29,907 nt of DNA, taken from positions 1 through 29,907 of IMG/VR virus record IMGVR_UViG_3300047550_004651; one strand, 5' to 3'. This document shows, one piece after another, positions 1 to 7,563 of the stretch. The translations under genes and the position numbers were made by a program. The notes under the pieces were generated by a model, which was not told where the DNA came from, searched no databases, and worked only from the letters and a program-made list of their open reading frames with translations. Position 1 is the stretch's first letter. Every line of letters starts with the position of its first letter. This stretch comes from a virus.

Positions 1-2
1 AA

Positions 3-128
3 AACTACTATGATCTAATAGATGATAATTTATTAAAATTTATAAATAATAGCCTAGACTGGAAGATAGAAAATCAGATAGGATACATCAAGGCCAATAG
101 CATCACTGAACTACAACAGCAGTCTTGA
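3..128 (+). CDS. 3' end of an unidentified gene (partial)
   Basis: An open frame enters from before the window and stops at TGA 126-128, giving the last 41 residues of a protein. The tail is polar and ends in a glutamine run (QQQS). It is too short to assign to a family. The 42 bases to the next start hold only a ribosome binding site and a poor promoter candidate. Codon use and direction match the following genes, so it is probably the real end of an upstream phage gene. Confidence 0.55.
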   Translation, partial: NYYDLIDDNLLKFINNSLDWKIENQIGYIKANSITELQQQS

Positions 129-170
129 TTTTTGGTGTGTAGTCTACTACTATACCTTGGAGGATAGAAT

Positions 171-737
171 ATGACAACCAAGATAAATTATACAACACCA
201 ATCAGATCTAATATCTTGTATCGTAATGGAGATCTTGTTAAAGATCTATTAAACTTTATTACTACTAAAAACAGACATGGATATGACTTATTAGTACCAC
301 AATGTTTTGGTATTAATACTAAAACTGTTAATAAATTAACACAAGTATTATACAATAATTTTCCTGGATTATCAGTTAATACAGAACTATTTATTTCTAA
401 TAATAAAAATTATGGACATACTCAATTTATAGAAATAAATAATACATATAATAAGAATCTTAATAAGATTATTTTTGCTAATATGGTTTGTATCAAAAAC
501 ACTAAAAATAAACGTAAAATAGATTATATTTCATTAGCTAGATGCTTATCTGATGTATCGGTATTTATTAAACAAAAATTATCAAATGCAGAGAATGATA
601 AAATACAAATTATTTCTTCTAGGTTTGGTACAGGATTTTTAGGTGGAAATTGGTCTTTTATAGAACAATTAGTTAACGATTCTTGGGATTCTTTTACTAC
701 AACAATATATCACTATGATAACGAAACAACACATTGA
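171..737 (+). CDS. Macro-domain-like (ADP-ribose-binding fold) protein
   Basis: Predicted 188-residue cytosolic protein. Residues 152-161 (FGTGFLGGNW) and the helix after them match the C-terminal ligand loop of phage macro-domain (Appr-1''-p processing) proteins. An ANM motif near 103-105 followed by KIDYISLARCL also fits the fold. The first ligand loop, usually CNxxGxMGxGIA, is degraded here to QCFGINTKTVNKL (44-56), so catalysis is uncertain. Macro domains bind ADP-ribose and some remove it from proteins, nucleic acids or ADP-ribose-1''-phosphate. The start is supported by a strong GGAGG 6-7 bases upstream. It overlaps the next gene by 23 bases. Family assignment is by motif reading only. 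Confidence 0.6.
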   Translation: MTTKINYTTPIRSNILYRNGDLVKDLLNFITTKNRHGYDLLVPQCFGINTKTVNKLTQVLYNNFPGLSVNTELFISNNKNYGHTQFIEINNTYNKNLNKIIFANMVCIKNTKNKRKIDYISLARCLSDVSVFIKQKLSNAENDKIQIISSRFGTGFLGGNWSFIEQLVNDSWDSFTTTIYHYDNETTH

Positions 738-1011
738 TTTTTTACATTGGCTAAAAAATAGAATTTGTTTTAAGTACAATGACCAAGATAAGTCTATTAT
801 CAATAATATTGATGAAATTATATCTGTGGTAGAACCAAAGCCGTTTGTGATTAATAAGAATAAAATTATGAAAATTTGTAAAAGATTATATCCTACATTC
901 GATTTTGAAAAAGACGAAAATTCTTTTTTTGATGTAGGTTATTCTAAAAAAGAAAAAATAGAAATCCTTAATCATGTTACATCTATTATTAACGAGTATT
1001 ATAAGTCATAA
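715..1011 (+). CDS. Small conserved-looking protein of unknown function
   Basis: 98 residues, not recognised. It is mixed charged and aromatic, with no membrane segment and no cysteine pattern. Its first 23 bases overlap the macro-domain gene, suggesting translational coupling. The start is the first ATG of the frame and lacks a strong ribosome binding site, which fits coupled translation. It is followed three bases later by a 25-codon ORF. No function is proposed. Confidence 0.6.
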   Translation: MITKQHIDFLHWLKNRICFKYNDQDKSIINNIDEIISVVEPKPFVINKNKIMKICKRLYPTFDFEKDENSFFDVGYSKKEKIEILNHVTSIINEYYKS

Positions 1012-1014
1012 ACT

Positions 1015-1092
1015 ATGGATAATATTAATTTAGGTTTTATTGTATTAGTAACAGCTATTGCTTCAATTTGTAATCAGCTTCATCAAAAATGA
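1015..1092 (+). CDS. 25-residue hydrophobic microprotein (possible)
   Basis: ATG at 1015 opens a 25-codon frame ending in TGA 1090-1092. Residues 4-19 are almost entirely hydrophobic and could make one membrane helix, with a short polar C-terminus (NQLHQK). It starts three bases after the previous stop, and its stop overlaps the next ATG in an ATGA (1089-1092). Placement exactly between two coupled genes favours a real gene, or at least a translated coupling element. There is no strong ribosome binding site. It is shorter than usual gene-calling limits. Confidence 0.4.
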   Translation: MDNINLGFIVLVTAIASICNQLHQK

Positions 1093-1283
1093 ACACAACC
1101 ACTTTAGATATTAGTAAATATACTATATGCCCATTTGGTGATATAGAAAATATTTGTAAATTCGACACTGATCAATATAATGATTATATTTTTAAACAAA
1201 TAATATTTGCAGCAAATAATGGTCAATTAGACTATACTATATATGATAATAATAAACGTTTTGGTTTGCTAAGAAATAAATAA
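1089..1283 (+). CDS. Small unknown protein upstream of glycosyltransferase
   Basis: 64 residues with no recognised family. ATG 1089 overlaps the preceding stop as ATGA. The C-terminal residues (YDNNKRFGLLRNK) end just before the truncated glycosyltransferase frame. A +1 slip around 1270-1281 would fuse the two into about 350 residues. That could supply the N-terminal part missing from the downstream protein, but the 64-residue sequence does not itself look like a GT2 N-terminus. It may be an independent small gene. Confidence 0.45.
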   Translation: MNTTTLDISKYTICPFGDIENICKFDTDQYNDYIFKQIIFAANNGQLDYTIYDNNKRFGLLRNK

Positions 1284-1293
1284 TAGTAATGTA

Positions 1294-2157
1294 TTGGAAT
1301 ATTCTTTAAAAAAACTTAGATCATCTATTAATATAGAATATGATATATTACTTGTAGATGATGGATCAGAAACAAATGATATTCTTCAACTTAGTGACTC
1401 ATTTGAAACATCGTATTTAAGGATAGAAAGTAATAATGATATTTTTAATTATTCTATTCTAAATAATATAGCAGCCAGTTATGCTAAATTCTTTGAAAAA
1501 AAAACTATCATATTTTATAATAATGATTTATGGCCATCTTCAACAAATTCATTACATAATTTATTAGTAAAACATAATAATTATAAATCTGATATTTCTG
1601 GATGTAGATTGGTTTATCCTATAGAACAAGACTATATAGATATAGGTAAGCCACAGCATTTACTTGGAAACTCTATAAGTAAAGTTTATAATACTATTCA
1701 ACACGGTGGTATCCATTTTATACCACAGAAACAATTTAATAATACTATAGTTTATTATCCTGACCACACTTGGAGATTTTATCCTGCTCAAACATTGTTA
1801 CCTAGTTTAGACACAAGATGTTTTGCTATAACAGGAGCTATACAAATTATTGATATTGATATTTTTTATCAATTACATGGCTTTAATCAGTCTTTATCTA
1901 GTAGTTTTCAAGATATTGATTTATGTATAAAAGCTATTGGAAAAAATTTATCTGTCAATTATATAGGATCAGAATATATGTACCATGCTGAAAGCCTAAG
2001 TATTGCTCAACACAGGAAAAATAATAATACCAATGAAATAACAATTAAGTTATCTGATCACATATTATGGGCTTTGCTATGCCAAGAAAAACTTCCACTA
2101 TTATTAGGCTATGGTAGTCAAATAAAAAATAATAAAGTTAAATCAAATGATAATTAA
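1294..2157 (+). CDS. GT2-like glycosyltransferase (GT-A fold), N-terminus short
   Basis: Predicted inverting GT-A glycosyltransferase using a nucleotide-sugar donor. Visible motifs are VDDGS (21-25), the NND metal-binding triad (76-78), GAIQII (181-186), and GFNQS followed by FQDIDLC (196-211), the family's ExD-like acceptor region, then H231. The usual first strand (SIIIPxYN) is absent. The frame opens only at 1273, and the earliest conventional start is TTG 1294 with no good ribosome binding site. Either the protein is truncated, a frameshift joins it to the 1089 frame, or the start is atypical. It overlaps the next gene by 11 bases. The acceptor is unknown. Confidence 0.75.
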   Translation: MEYSLKKLRSSINIEYDILLVDDGSETNDILQLSDSFETSYLRIESNNDIFNYSILNNIAASYAKFFEKKTIIFYNNDLWPSSTNSLHNLLVKHNNYKSDISGCRLVYPIEQDYIDIGKPQHLLGNSISKVYNTIQHGGIHFIPQKQFNNTIVYYPDHTWRFYPAQTLLPSLDTRCFAITGAIQIIDIDIFYQLHGFNQSLSSSFQDIDLCIKAIGKNLSVNYIGSEYMYHAESLSIAQHRKNNNTNEITIKLSDHILWALLCQEKLPLLLGYGSQIKNNKVKSNDN

Positions 2158-2680
2158 TAAATTAAAAAATCAAAGATGTTATTTAGCAGGTGCTATGGAT
2201 AGGGTTGCTGATCGTGGGGCAACATGGAGAGATAATATTTCTCCTTTTTTGGAATCGTTGGGAATCGTTGTATTTAATCCATTAAAAAAACCTTCCAATA
2301 TAGGACAAGAAGATCATAATGTAGCCACTTATAAAAAACATTTAAAAAATCATAAAAAATATGATGAATTATCCGCTATTATGAAAACTATTCGTGCTGT
2401 AGACCTTAGAATGGTTGATATTAGTGATTTTTTGATAGTTAATCTTGATCTTGATGTTCATCCGTGTGGTACTTTAGAAGAAATATTTTGGGCTAATCGT
2501 CAGAAAAAACCCATTTTGATTCATATGGAACAAGGTAAGCAAAATGCGCCAGATTGGTTATTTGGGACCATACCTCACAAATTTATTTTTGATTGTTGGA
2601 AAGATATTCAACAATACTTATTAGATATTAATACTAATAAAATAGATACAATAGATAGATGGTGTTTTTTTGATATATGA
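2147..2680 (+). CDS. Nucleoside 2-deoxyribosyltransferase-like protein
   Basis: 177 residues. YLAGAM (12-17) followed by W27, the strand-plus-NP pattern VVFNP (41-45), DLRMVDISDFLIVN (86-99) and CGTLEE (107-112) are the order of motifs in nucleoside 2-deoxyribosyltransferase and related Rossmann-like families. The nucleophilic glutamate would be in the TLEE motif. Known relatives cleave or exchange N-glycosidic bonds of nucleosides or nucleotides. The true substrate cannot be read from sequence. It lies beside GMP reductase, suggesting nucleotide salvage, though some family members act in defence or signalling. The stop overlaps the next ATG (ATGA). Confidence 0.75.
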   Translation: MIINKLKNQRCYLAGAMDRVADRGATWRDNISPFLESLGIVVFNPLKKPSNIGQEDHNVATYKKHLKNHKKYDELSAIMKTIRAVDLRMVDISDFLIVNLDLDVHPCGTLEEIFWANRQKKPILIHMEQGKQNAPDWLFGTIPHKFIFDCWKDIQQYLLDINTNKIDTIDRWCFFDI

Positions 2681-3246
2681 AAGCATACGAATGCGATGAT
2701 AATATCAATTATCTGTATAAGACATGTTCTCTGCAATTAGATAATTTACCTTTAGACTATATACATTTTAAATATCCAAATTATAGATCTATCATAAATC
2801 GCTTAGATATGAAAGAATCTGGATTTCAATATTGGTATAAAAAATTTATACTCACAAACCTATCTAATAGAATAGATTCATATAGAACAGTTTATAGTAA
2901 AATTCCTAGTATAGTATGCTATTTACCAAAATATTTTCTTTATCATAGAATTAGTCATCCTTTTATAAAAAATAGTTATAGTGTTTTTTGTCCATTAACT
3001 AGATGGCTATCTTCGAATACTATATGTGTGAAGCACGAAAATAATCTTGTCTCGCTTGATTGTGAAGATAAAAATATGTATTTTATACTAGATGATAAAG
3101 ATAGCATAGAAATGCCAAATCATAGAAATAAAATGTTAAATACTAGTTTTGGATTATTTTTTACGATCATGACATATGATAGTTATAAACAGAATAATTT
3201 AATAGACTCTAATAAAAAAATAGGTAACTTTTTCGGATTATTATAA
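2677..3246 (+). CDS. Protein of unknown function
   Basis: 189 residues, not recognised. It is rich in Tyr, Asn, Lys and Ile, with no clear membrane segment. The aromatic and basic middle (about 85-110) contains several His and Pro residues. ATGA overlap with the deoxyribosyltransferase-like gene and a one-base overlap with guaC (stop 3244-3246, guaC ATG 3246) place it in the same transcript. No function is proposed. Confidence 0.7.
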   Translation: MKAYECDDNINYLYKTCSLQLDNLPLDYIHFKYPNYRSIINRLDMKESGFQYWYKKFILTNLSNRIDSYRTVYSKIPSIVCYLPKYFLYHRISHPFIKNSYSVFCPLTRWLSSNTICVKHENNLVSLDCEDKNMYFILDDKDSIEMPNHRNKMLNTSFGLFFTIMTYDSYKQNNLIDSNKKIGNFFGLL

Positions 3247-4388
3247 TGTCTAAAATTATTAATGAAATTAAGTTGGATTTTGATGATGTGTTGATCAAGC
3301 CAAAAAGATCAAAACTAAGCAGCAGATCGGAGGTATCTTTAACGAGATCGTTCAAATTTCTGCACTCTAATAGAATACTGTCATGTGTACCAATTATTGC
3401 TGCTAATATGGATACGACAGGATCATTATTAATGGCAGAAGAACTTGCAAAGTATGACTGTATAACATGTTTACATAAGCACTATAGCATAAATACTTTA
3501 TTAGAATACTATAAAAACTTAGCATATAATTATGATCATGTATTTTATTCAACAGGTATTAATAAATCTGATCTAGATAAATTAAATAACACATTTTTAA
3601 CTTTAAAACAACATGGTGTTAGATTCCCTAATGTTTGCGTAGATGTTGCTAATGGCTACAGTGAAAAATTTGTTAAAGCCATAAAACATATTAGATCTTT
3701 ATATCCTGAAATTATAATTATGGCTGGTAATGTTGTAACGCCAGAAATGGTGGAAGAATTACTATTACATGGTGGCGTTGATATAGTTAAGGTTGGTATA
3801 GGTTCTGGTAGTGTCTGCACTACAAGATTAAAAACTGGCGTAGGATATCCTCAACTCAGTGCTATAATGGAATGTGCCGATGCTGCTCATGGCCTGGGTG
3901 GTCATATATGTAGTGATGGTGGTTGTAAAATTGTAGCGGATATTTGTAAGGCTTTTGGAGGTAATGCCGATTTTGTAATGCTGGGTGGAATGTTAGCTGG
4001 TACAGATTGTTGCGAAGGAGAATGGGAATATGAATATCGTAAAGCTATAATTGATAATAATGGTAAGATTTTAGATGAAACTTGGAGCACCTTTAATCCT
4101 GGCTACAATACATCAGCAGACATCAGAAAAAAATCACTCAAATTTTATGGTATGAGTAGCAAAGAGGCTATGGAAAAACATAATGGAGGAGTAGCAAATT
4201 ACAGAACTAGTGAAGGAAAATGTGTTAGCATACCATATAAAGGAAAAACCGATGATTTAATAAAAGATATATTGGGTGGTATTAGAAGTTCATGCACATA
4301 TATTGGAGCTAGTTCAATTAAAGATTTTGGTAAAAAAACAACATTTATACAGGTCAACAATACTCATAATAAGGTTTTCGAAAAATGA
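3246..4388 (+). CDS. guaC: GMP reductase
   Basis: Converts GMP to IMP and ammonia with NADPH, feeding guanine nucleotides back towards adenine nucleotides. Nearly every hallmark of bacterial GuaC is present: LDFDDVLIKPKRS (10-22), IIAANMDT (50-57), CVDVANGYSE (131-140), AGNVVT (160-165), the active-site loop GSGSVCTTRLKTGVGYPQ with catalytic Cys191, SDGGC (223-227), and DILGGIRSSCTYIGA (341-355). The segment order and a GMP-reductase-type C-terminus distinguish it from IMP dehydrogenase; there is no CBS domain. At 380 residues it is about 30 longer than E. coli GuaC (about 347), mostly from an insertion between 252 and 300. The stop overlaps the next ATG. Confidence 0.95.
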   Translation: MSKIINEIKLDFDDVLIKPKRSKLSSRSEVSLTRSFKFLHSNRILSCVPIIAANMDTTGSLLMAEELAKYDCITCLHKHYSINTLLEYYKNLAYNYDHVFYSTGINKSDLDKLNNTFLTLKQHGVRFPNVCVDVANGYSEKFVKAIKHIRSLYPEIIIMAGNVVTPEMVEELLLHGGVDIVKVGIGSGSVCTTRLKTGVGYPQLSAIMECADAAHGLGGHICSDGGCKIVADICKAFGGNADFVMLGGMLAGTDCCEGEWEYEYRKAIIDNNGKILDETWSTFNPGYNTSADIRKKSLKFYGMSSKEAMEKHNGGVANYRTSEGKCVSIPYKGKTDDLIKDILGGIRSSCTYIGASSIKDFGKKTTFIQVNNTHNKVFEK

Positions 4389-5461
4389 ATACTTTGAACT
4401 TAATGTGCCCTATTACTCCACACACAGGTTATGGAGTTACTTCATTCAATATTTTAAAAGCATTAATTAAAAATAATTATAATGTTGATTTATTTCCAAT
4501 GTATAGTCCACAGGTACAATCTCAAGAAGATAAAGATCTTATAATAAAATGTATCAATAGAGCCCAAACATCATATTCTCATAAAAATCCCTGTTTAAAA
4601 ATTTGGCATCAATATGATTTAGCTGCTAGAGTAGGATCTGGAAAATACGGTGCTTTGGTTTTTTTTGAATTAGATAAAATGAATCCTTTAGAAATTAATT
4701 CTATGAATAATACAGACTGTATATTTGTAGCTAGTAAATGGGCTAAAAAAATACTAGAAGATAATAATATAACTACTAAAATCATAGTTAGTCCATTAGC
4801 TGTTGATACTGATGTTTTTCAAGCACTACCAAAAAAAGAAAACGAAGTTTCAACATATAAATTTATCAACATTGGAAAATGGGAAATTAGAAAAGGACAT
4901 GATATTTTAATAGAAGCATTTAATGCTGCTTTTACAGAAAACGACGATGTAGAACTCTGGATGATGAATCATAATCCGTTTTTAAATGAAGAACAAAATT
5001 TAGCTTGGCAAAAGCTATATAGTTCATCAAAACTTAAAAATAAAATAAAATTTGTTCCACGAGTAAATACCCATAAAGAAGTAGCACAAATTATTGCACA
5101 AACTGATTGTGGTATTTTTCCGGCTAGAGCAGAAGGGTGGAACAATGAGATTTTAGAGGTTATGGCTATGAATAAGCCTATTATTACAACGAACTATTCT
5201 GCTCACACAGAATATTGCACTAGAGATAATAGCTATTTAGTAGATATAGATAATCTAACAACGGCTAAAGATGACCACTTTTTCACCCATGGTTTTGGTC
5301 AATGGGCTCAACTAGGAAATAAACAAATAGAACAAATGATTGAACACATGAGATATGTGTATACTAATAATATTAGAGATAACCAAAATGGTCTAAATAC
5401 TGTTAAGCAATATACTTGGGATCAAACCGCTAGTATAATTTCACAGGAGTTATTTACATAA
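4385..5461 (+). CDS. GT4-like glycosyltransferase (GT-B fold)
   Basis: 358 residues with a two-Rossmann layout. The N-terminal domain has the Gly-rich loop HTGYG (13-17). The C-terminal domain starts with INIGKWEIRKGHD (161-173), and the donor-binding EX7E motif is E250 to E258 within EGWNNEILEVMAMNKP. This is typical of retaining family GT4 enzymes that transfer hexoses from nucleotide sugars. The acceptor is unknown; in phages it could be modified DNA bases, virion glycoproteins or host envelope polymers. The ATGA start overlaps guaC, and the stop lies one base before the next ATG. Confidence 0.85.
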   Translation: MNTLNLMCPITPHTGYGVTSFNILKALIKNNYNVDLFPMYSPQVQSQEDKDLIIKCINRAQTSYSHKNPCLKIWHQYDLAARVGSGKYGALVFFELDKMNPLEINSMNNTDCIFVASKWAKKILEDNNITTKIIVSPLAVDTDVFQALPKKENEVSTYKFINIGKWEIRKGHDILIEAFNAAFTENDDVELWMMNHNPFLNEEQNLAWQKLYSSSKLKNKIKFVPRVNTHKEVAQIIAQTDCGIFPARAEGWNNEILEVMAMNKPIITTNYSAHTEYCTRDNSYLVDIDNLTTAKDDHFFTHGFGQWAQLGNKQIEQMIEHMRYVYTNNIRDNQNGLNTVKQYTWDQTASIISQELFT

Positions 5462-5973
5462 TGCCTATTCCATCCAGAAAACAAAACGAAGATAAGCAAA
5501 AATTTGTTAGTCGTTGCATGAGTAATGAGACTATGAAAAAAGAATATCCAGATAGTAAACAACGAGTTGCTATTTGTTTAGGACAAACACGTAAAAGTAA
5601 ATCTTCTTTAATAGAAGAAGTACATGATAATTTATTAGCTTCAAATTGTGCTTGGGATGATGAGTGGGATGAGTTTACATGGGAAATAGAAGCATCAGAA
5701 ATTCTTGATGAAGATGGTAAAGTTATTGCTGCTGAAAAAGGTGGCAGAAAAGTAACACTTAATAAGCCATTTAGAACTCCGGATGGTCCTAAGAAATTTA
5801 GTGTTTATGTTAAAAATGATAAAGGTAATGTTGTTAAAGTTAATTTTGGTGACCCTAATATGAAAATTAAAAAAAATATTCCCGAAAGACGTAAAAGTTT
5901 TAGAGCGAGACATAATTGTGATAATCCTGGACCAAAATATAAAGCAAGATATTGGGCATGTAAAAGCTGGTGA
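5461..5973 (+). CDS. Conserved phage protein, possibly head/scaffold associated
   Basis: 170 residues with two recognisable blocks. The N-terminus (MPIPSRKQNE, then FVSRCMSNETMKKEYPD and QRVAICLGQ) resembles a short segment found at the start of several phage morphogenesis and prohead protease proteins. The C-terminus (about 95-170) carries KVTLNKPFRTPDG, VYVKNDKGNVVKVNFGDPNM and RARHNCDNPGPKYKARYWACKSW, a module repeatedly seen in phage structural-region proteins. The middle is acidic and tryptophan-rich. Similarity is from memory of phage families and no function is proven. The gene is four bases before the next start. Confidence 0.7.
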   Translation: MPIPSRKQNEDKQKFVSRCMSNETMKKEYPDSKQRVAICLGQTRKSKSSLIEEVHDNLLASNCAWDDEWDEFTWEIEASEILDEDGKVIAAEKGGRKVTLNKPFRTPDGPKKFSVYVKNDKGNVVKVNFGDPNMKIKKNIPERRKSFRARHNCDNPGPKYKARYWACKSW

Positions 5974-5976
5974 TAT

Positions 5977-6396
5977 ATGACATATAAATCTAGAGCAGAA
6001 GAACTATTAGATAGTATTCAGACCAATATAGAATGTCCTCCAGCAACACAAGATATTAGTCTAAATTTAGCTAATAGACAAATTTGTGTTGATAAAGCTA
6101 ATTATGGTCCTGCAAATCCAGAATTAGAAAATACTGATTTTTGGCAACAAAAGGCCAATTTGTTTAAGTCTTCTGTCGAAGAAGCAAAAACAATGAGATG
6201 CTCAAATTGTGCTGCTTTTATAATTAAAGACAAAATGAAAAAATGTATAGAAAAAGGAATTTGTGAAGAAGATATGAACGAAGCCGCAAAGATTGTTGAC
6301 TTATCTAATTTGGGTTATTGTGAATTATTTGATTTTAAATGTGCTGGTTCAAGAACATGTGATGCATGGATAACTGGTGGTCCATTAACCGATTAA
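5977..6396 (+). CDS. Cysteine-rich phage protein, putative metal or Fe-S binding
   Basis: 139 residues. Nine cysteines lie at 20, 37, 75, 78, 90, 96, 115, 122 and 128, the last seven in the pattern CSNC...C...C...GYCELFDFKC...RTCDAW. A WITGGP motif follows. This spacing is a recurring phage family whose cysteine layout recalls small iron-sulfur proteins such as high-potential iron proteins. Whether it binds iron-sulfur or zinc cannot be told here. The N-terminal 60 residues are polar. It sits between two conserved virion-region proteins, so a structural or assembly role is possible. Confidence 0.65.
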   Translation: MTYKSRAEELLDSIQTNIECPPATQDISLNLANRQICVDKANYGPANPELENTDFWQQKANLFKSSVEEAKTMRCSNCAAFIIKDKMKKCIEKGICEEDMNEAAKIVDLSNLGYCELFDFKCAGSRTCDAWITGGPLTD

Positions 6397-6412
6397 ATAA
6401 AGGTAATAAATT

Positions 6413-6898
6413 ATGTCTAGATTTTATGATATTTTAAATAGTATAAGTCAATCCATTAAAGACACTAATATTAAACATTCTCAAGCAGAAGATGATATGG
6501 ATTTTACAGAAATAGAAGACATGGAAAAAGAAACACCAGAAATGGAAATGATGGAATATAAAAAAGATTTTTATGATATGAGTGTTGGCTCATTGAGGGC
6601 TATTGCTACCCATGCAAATGAAATTTTAAATTCTTTGGAAAATCCAAATGTCAAAGAAAACTTGACAGAGAGCTGGTTACAGGGTAAAATCGCCATAACA
6701 GAGGATTACATGAGAACGATCCATGATTTTATCATGTATGTCTCTGAGGCTGCCGATACTATATCTGCTGCTGATCGTCCTGGTTTATGGGAAAATATTA
6801 GAAATAAAAAAGAAAGGGAAGGTAAAAAATATAAACCAGCCAAACCGGGAGATCCAGATAGACCGGATCCAAATCAGTGGAAAAAATTGACTAAGTAA
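6413..6898 (+). CDS. Acidic helical phage protein of unknown function
   Basis: 161 residues. An acidic N-terminal third (24-52, many Asp, Glu and Met) leads into a helical block SVGSLRAIATHANEILNSL and SWLQGKIAITEDYMRTIHDF, which resembles a small domain seen in phage capsid-region proteins. The C-terminus is basic and proline-rich, with GLWENIRNKKEREGKKYKPA, also frequent in phage proteins. A spaced AAAGGTAA precedes the ATG. The role is not known; context with the two preceding genes suggests morphogenesis. Confidence 0.65.
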   Translation: MSRFYDILNSISQSIKDTNIKHSQAEDDMDFTEIEDMEKETPEMEMMEYKKDFYDMSVGSLRAIATHANEILNSLENPNVKENLTESWLQGKIAITEDYMRTIHDFIMYVSEAADTISAADRPGLWENIRNKKEREGKKYKPAKPGDPDRPDPNQWKKLTK

Positions 6899-6951
6899 AA
6901 ATATTACGTTTTTAAGTTTTCAGGACAAAGGACATTTTATAAAGGATAACA

Positions 6952-7563
6952 ATGACAGTTATAACTAATTTTGAGTACCCAAACCTATCATTCTACCTAG
7001 ATCTTGCTAAAAAGACCATAAATAAATTTGGTTCAAAGATGTATATGGGTCTAACTAAGGAAATGCTTAATAATGAAGATGCCGTATCAGATGTAGCACA
7101 TGCTCTGATGGTTGCCGATTGGAAGTATGACGACGCAAGAACTGGTAAGATTACTGGCAAAAAGAAAACAAGATACTCTTATAGAAATCAATGTGCATTA
7201 TGGGCTATACAAACATATGCTACAAAAGCTAGAAAAAAGAAGAATCATTATTTTTCTTTAGACAATTATATCGATGGAAATGAAGACAATGCATCTTTTG
7301 ATAGCGTATTAGCAGATGATAGTCAAGTACCAGCAATTGATCAGTTATTGAACAAAGAAAAAGAGCAATTAAGTAATGATCTATTAAATAATATTTTTAA
7401 TAGTAATCTATTAACAGATAAACAAGCTCAACAGTTACGTATGTATTATATAGATGGTTTGACACTACAAGAAATAGGAGATAGGTTTAATATAACTAGG
7501 GAGGCTGTTCGTCAAACAGTCAAAAATGCCCTAAATAAACTTAGGATTTTATTCAATGAATAA
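6952..7563 (+). CDS. Phage sigma-70-family RNA polymerase sigma factor
   Basis: 203 residues. The C-terminal part (about 150-200) is a clear sigma region 4: LTDKQAQQLRMYYIDGLTLQEIGDRFNITREAVRQ with a helix-turn-helix, ending NALNKLR. The N-terminal half (about 1-100) is divergent but has the helical, Trp- and Arg-rich character of region 2 (YSYRNQCALWAIQTYA). It would bind host core RNA polymerase and direct it to phage promoters, probably later genes. A 53-base gap with a good AAAGGA ribosome binding site precedes it, and TATAAA at 6938-6943 is a weak promoter element. Its own cognate promoter sequence is not evident in the window. Confidence 0.85.
   Translation: MTVITNFEYPNLSFYLDLAKKTINKFGSKMYMGLTKEMLNNEDAVSDVAHALMVADWKYDDARTGKITGKKKTRYSYRNQCALWAIQTYATKARKKKNHYFSLDNYIDGNEDNASFDSVLADDSQVPAIDQLLNKEKEQLSNDLLNNIFNSNLLTDKQAQQLRMYYIDGLTLQEIGDRFNITREAVRQTVKNALNKLRILFNE

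Noticed and set aside
125-152. TTGATT and TACTAT spaced 16 bases before the macro-domain gene
   Set aside because: Both boxes match the consensus poorly and the -35 overlaps the previous stop. In AT-rich sequence such pairs occur by chance, so it is not listed as a promoter.
2250-2270. Tandem 10-base repeat GGAATCGTTG in the deoxyribosyltransferase-like gene
   Set aside because: Two copies only, within a normal coding stretch encoding conserved residues; most likely chance or a small old duplication.
3902-4090. Minus-strand open frame inside guaC
   Set aside because: It is antisense to a strongly conserved enzyme, with low-complexity, proline- and serine-rich translation and no homology seen.
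4276-4470. 64-residue + strand frame across the guaC/glycosyltransferase junction
   Set aside because: It runs out of frame through two confident genes and has no recognisable sequence.
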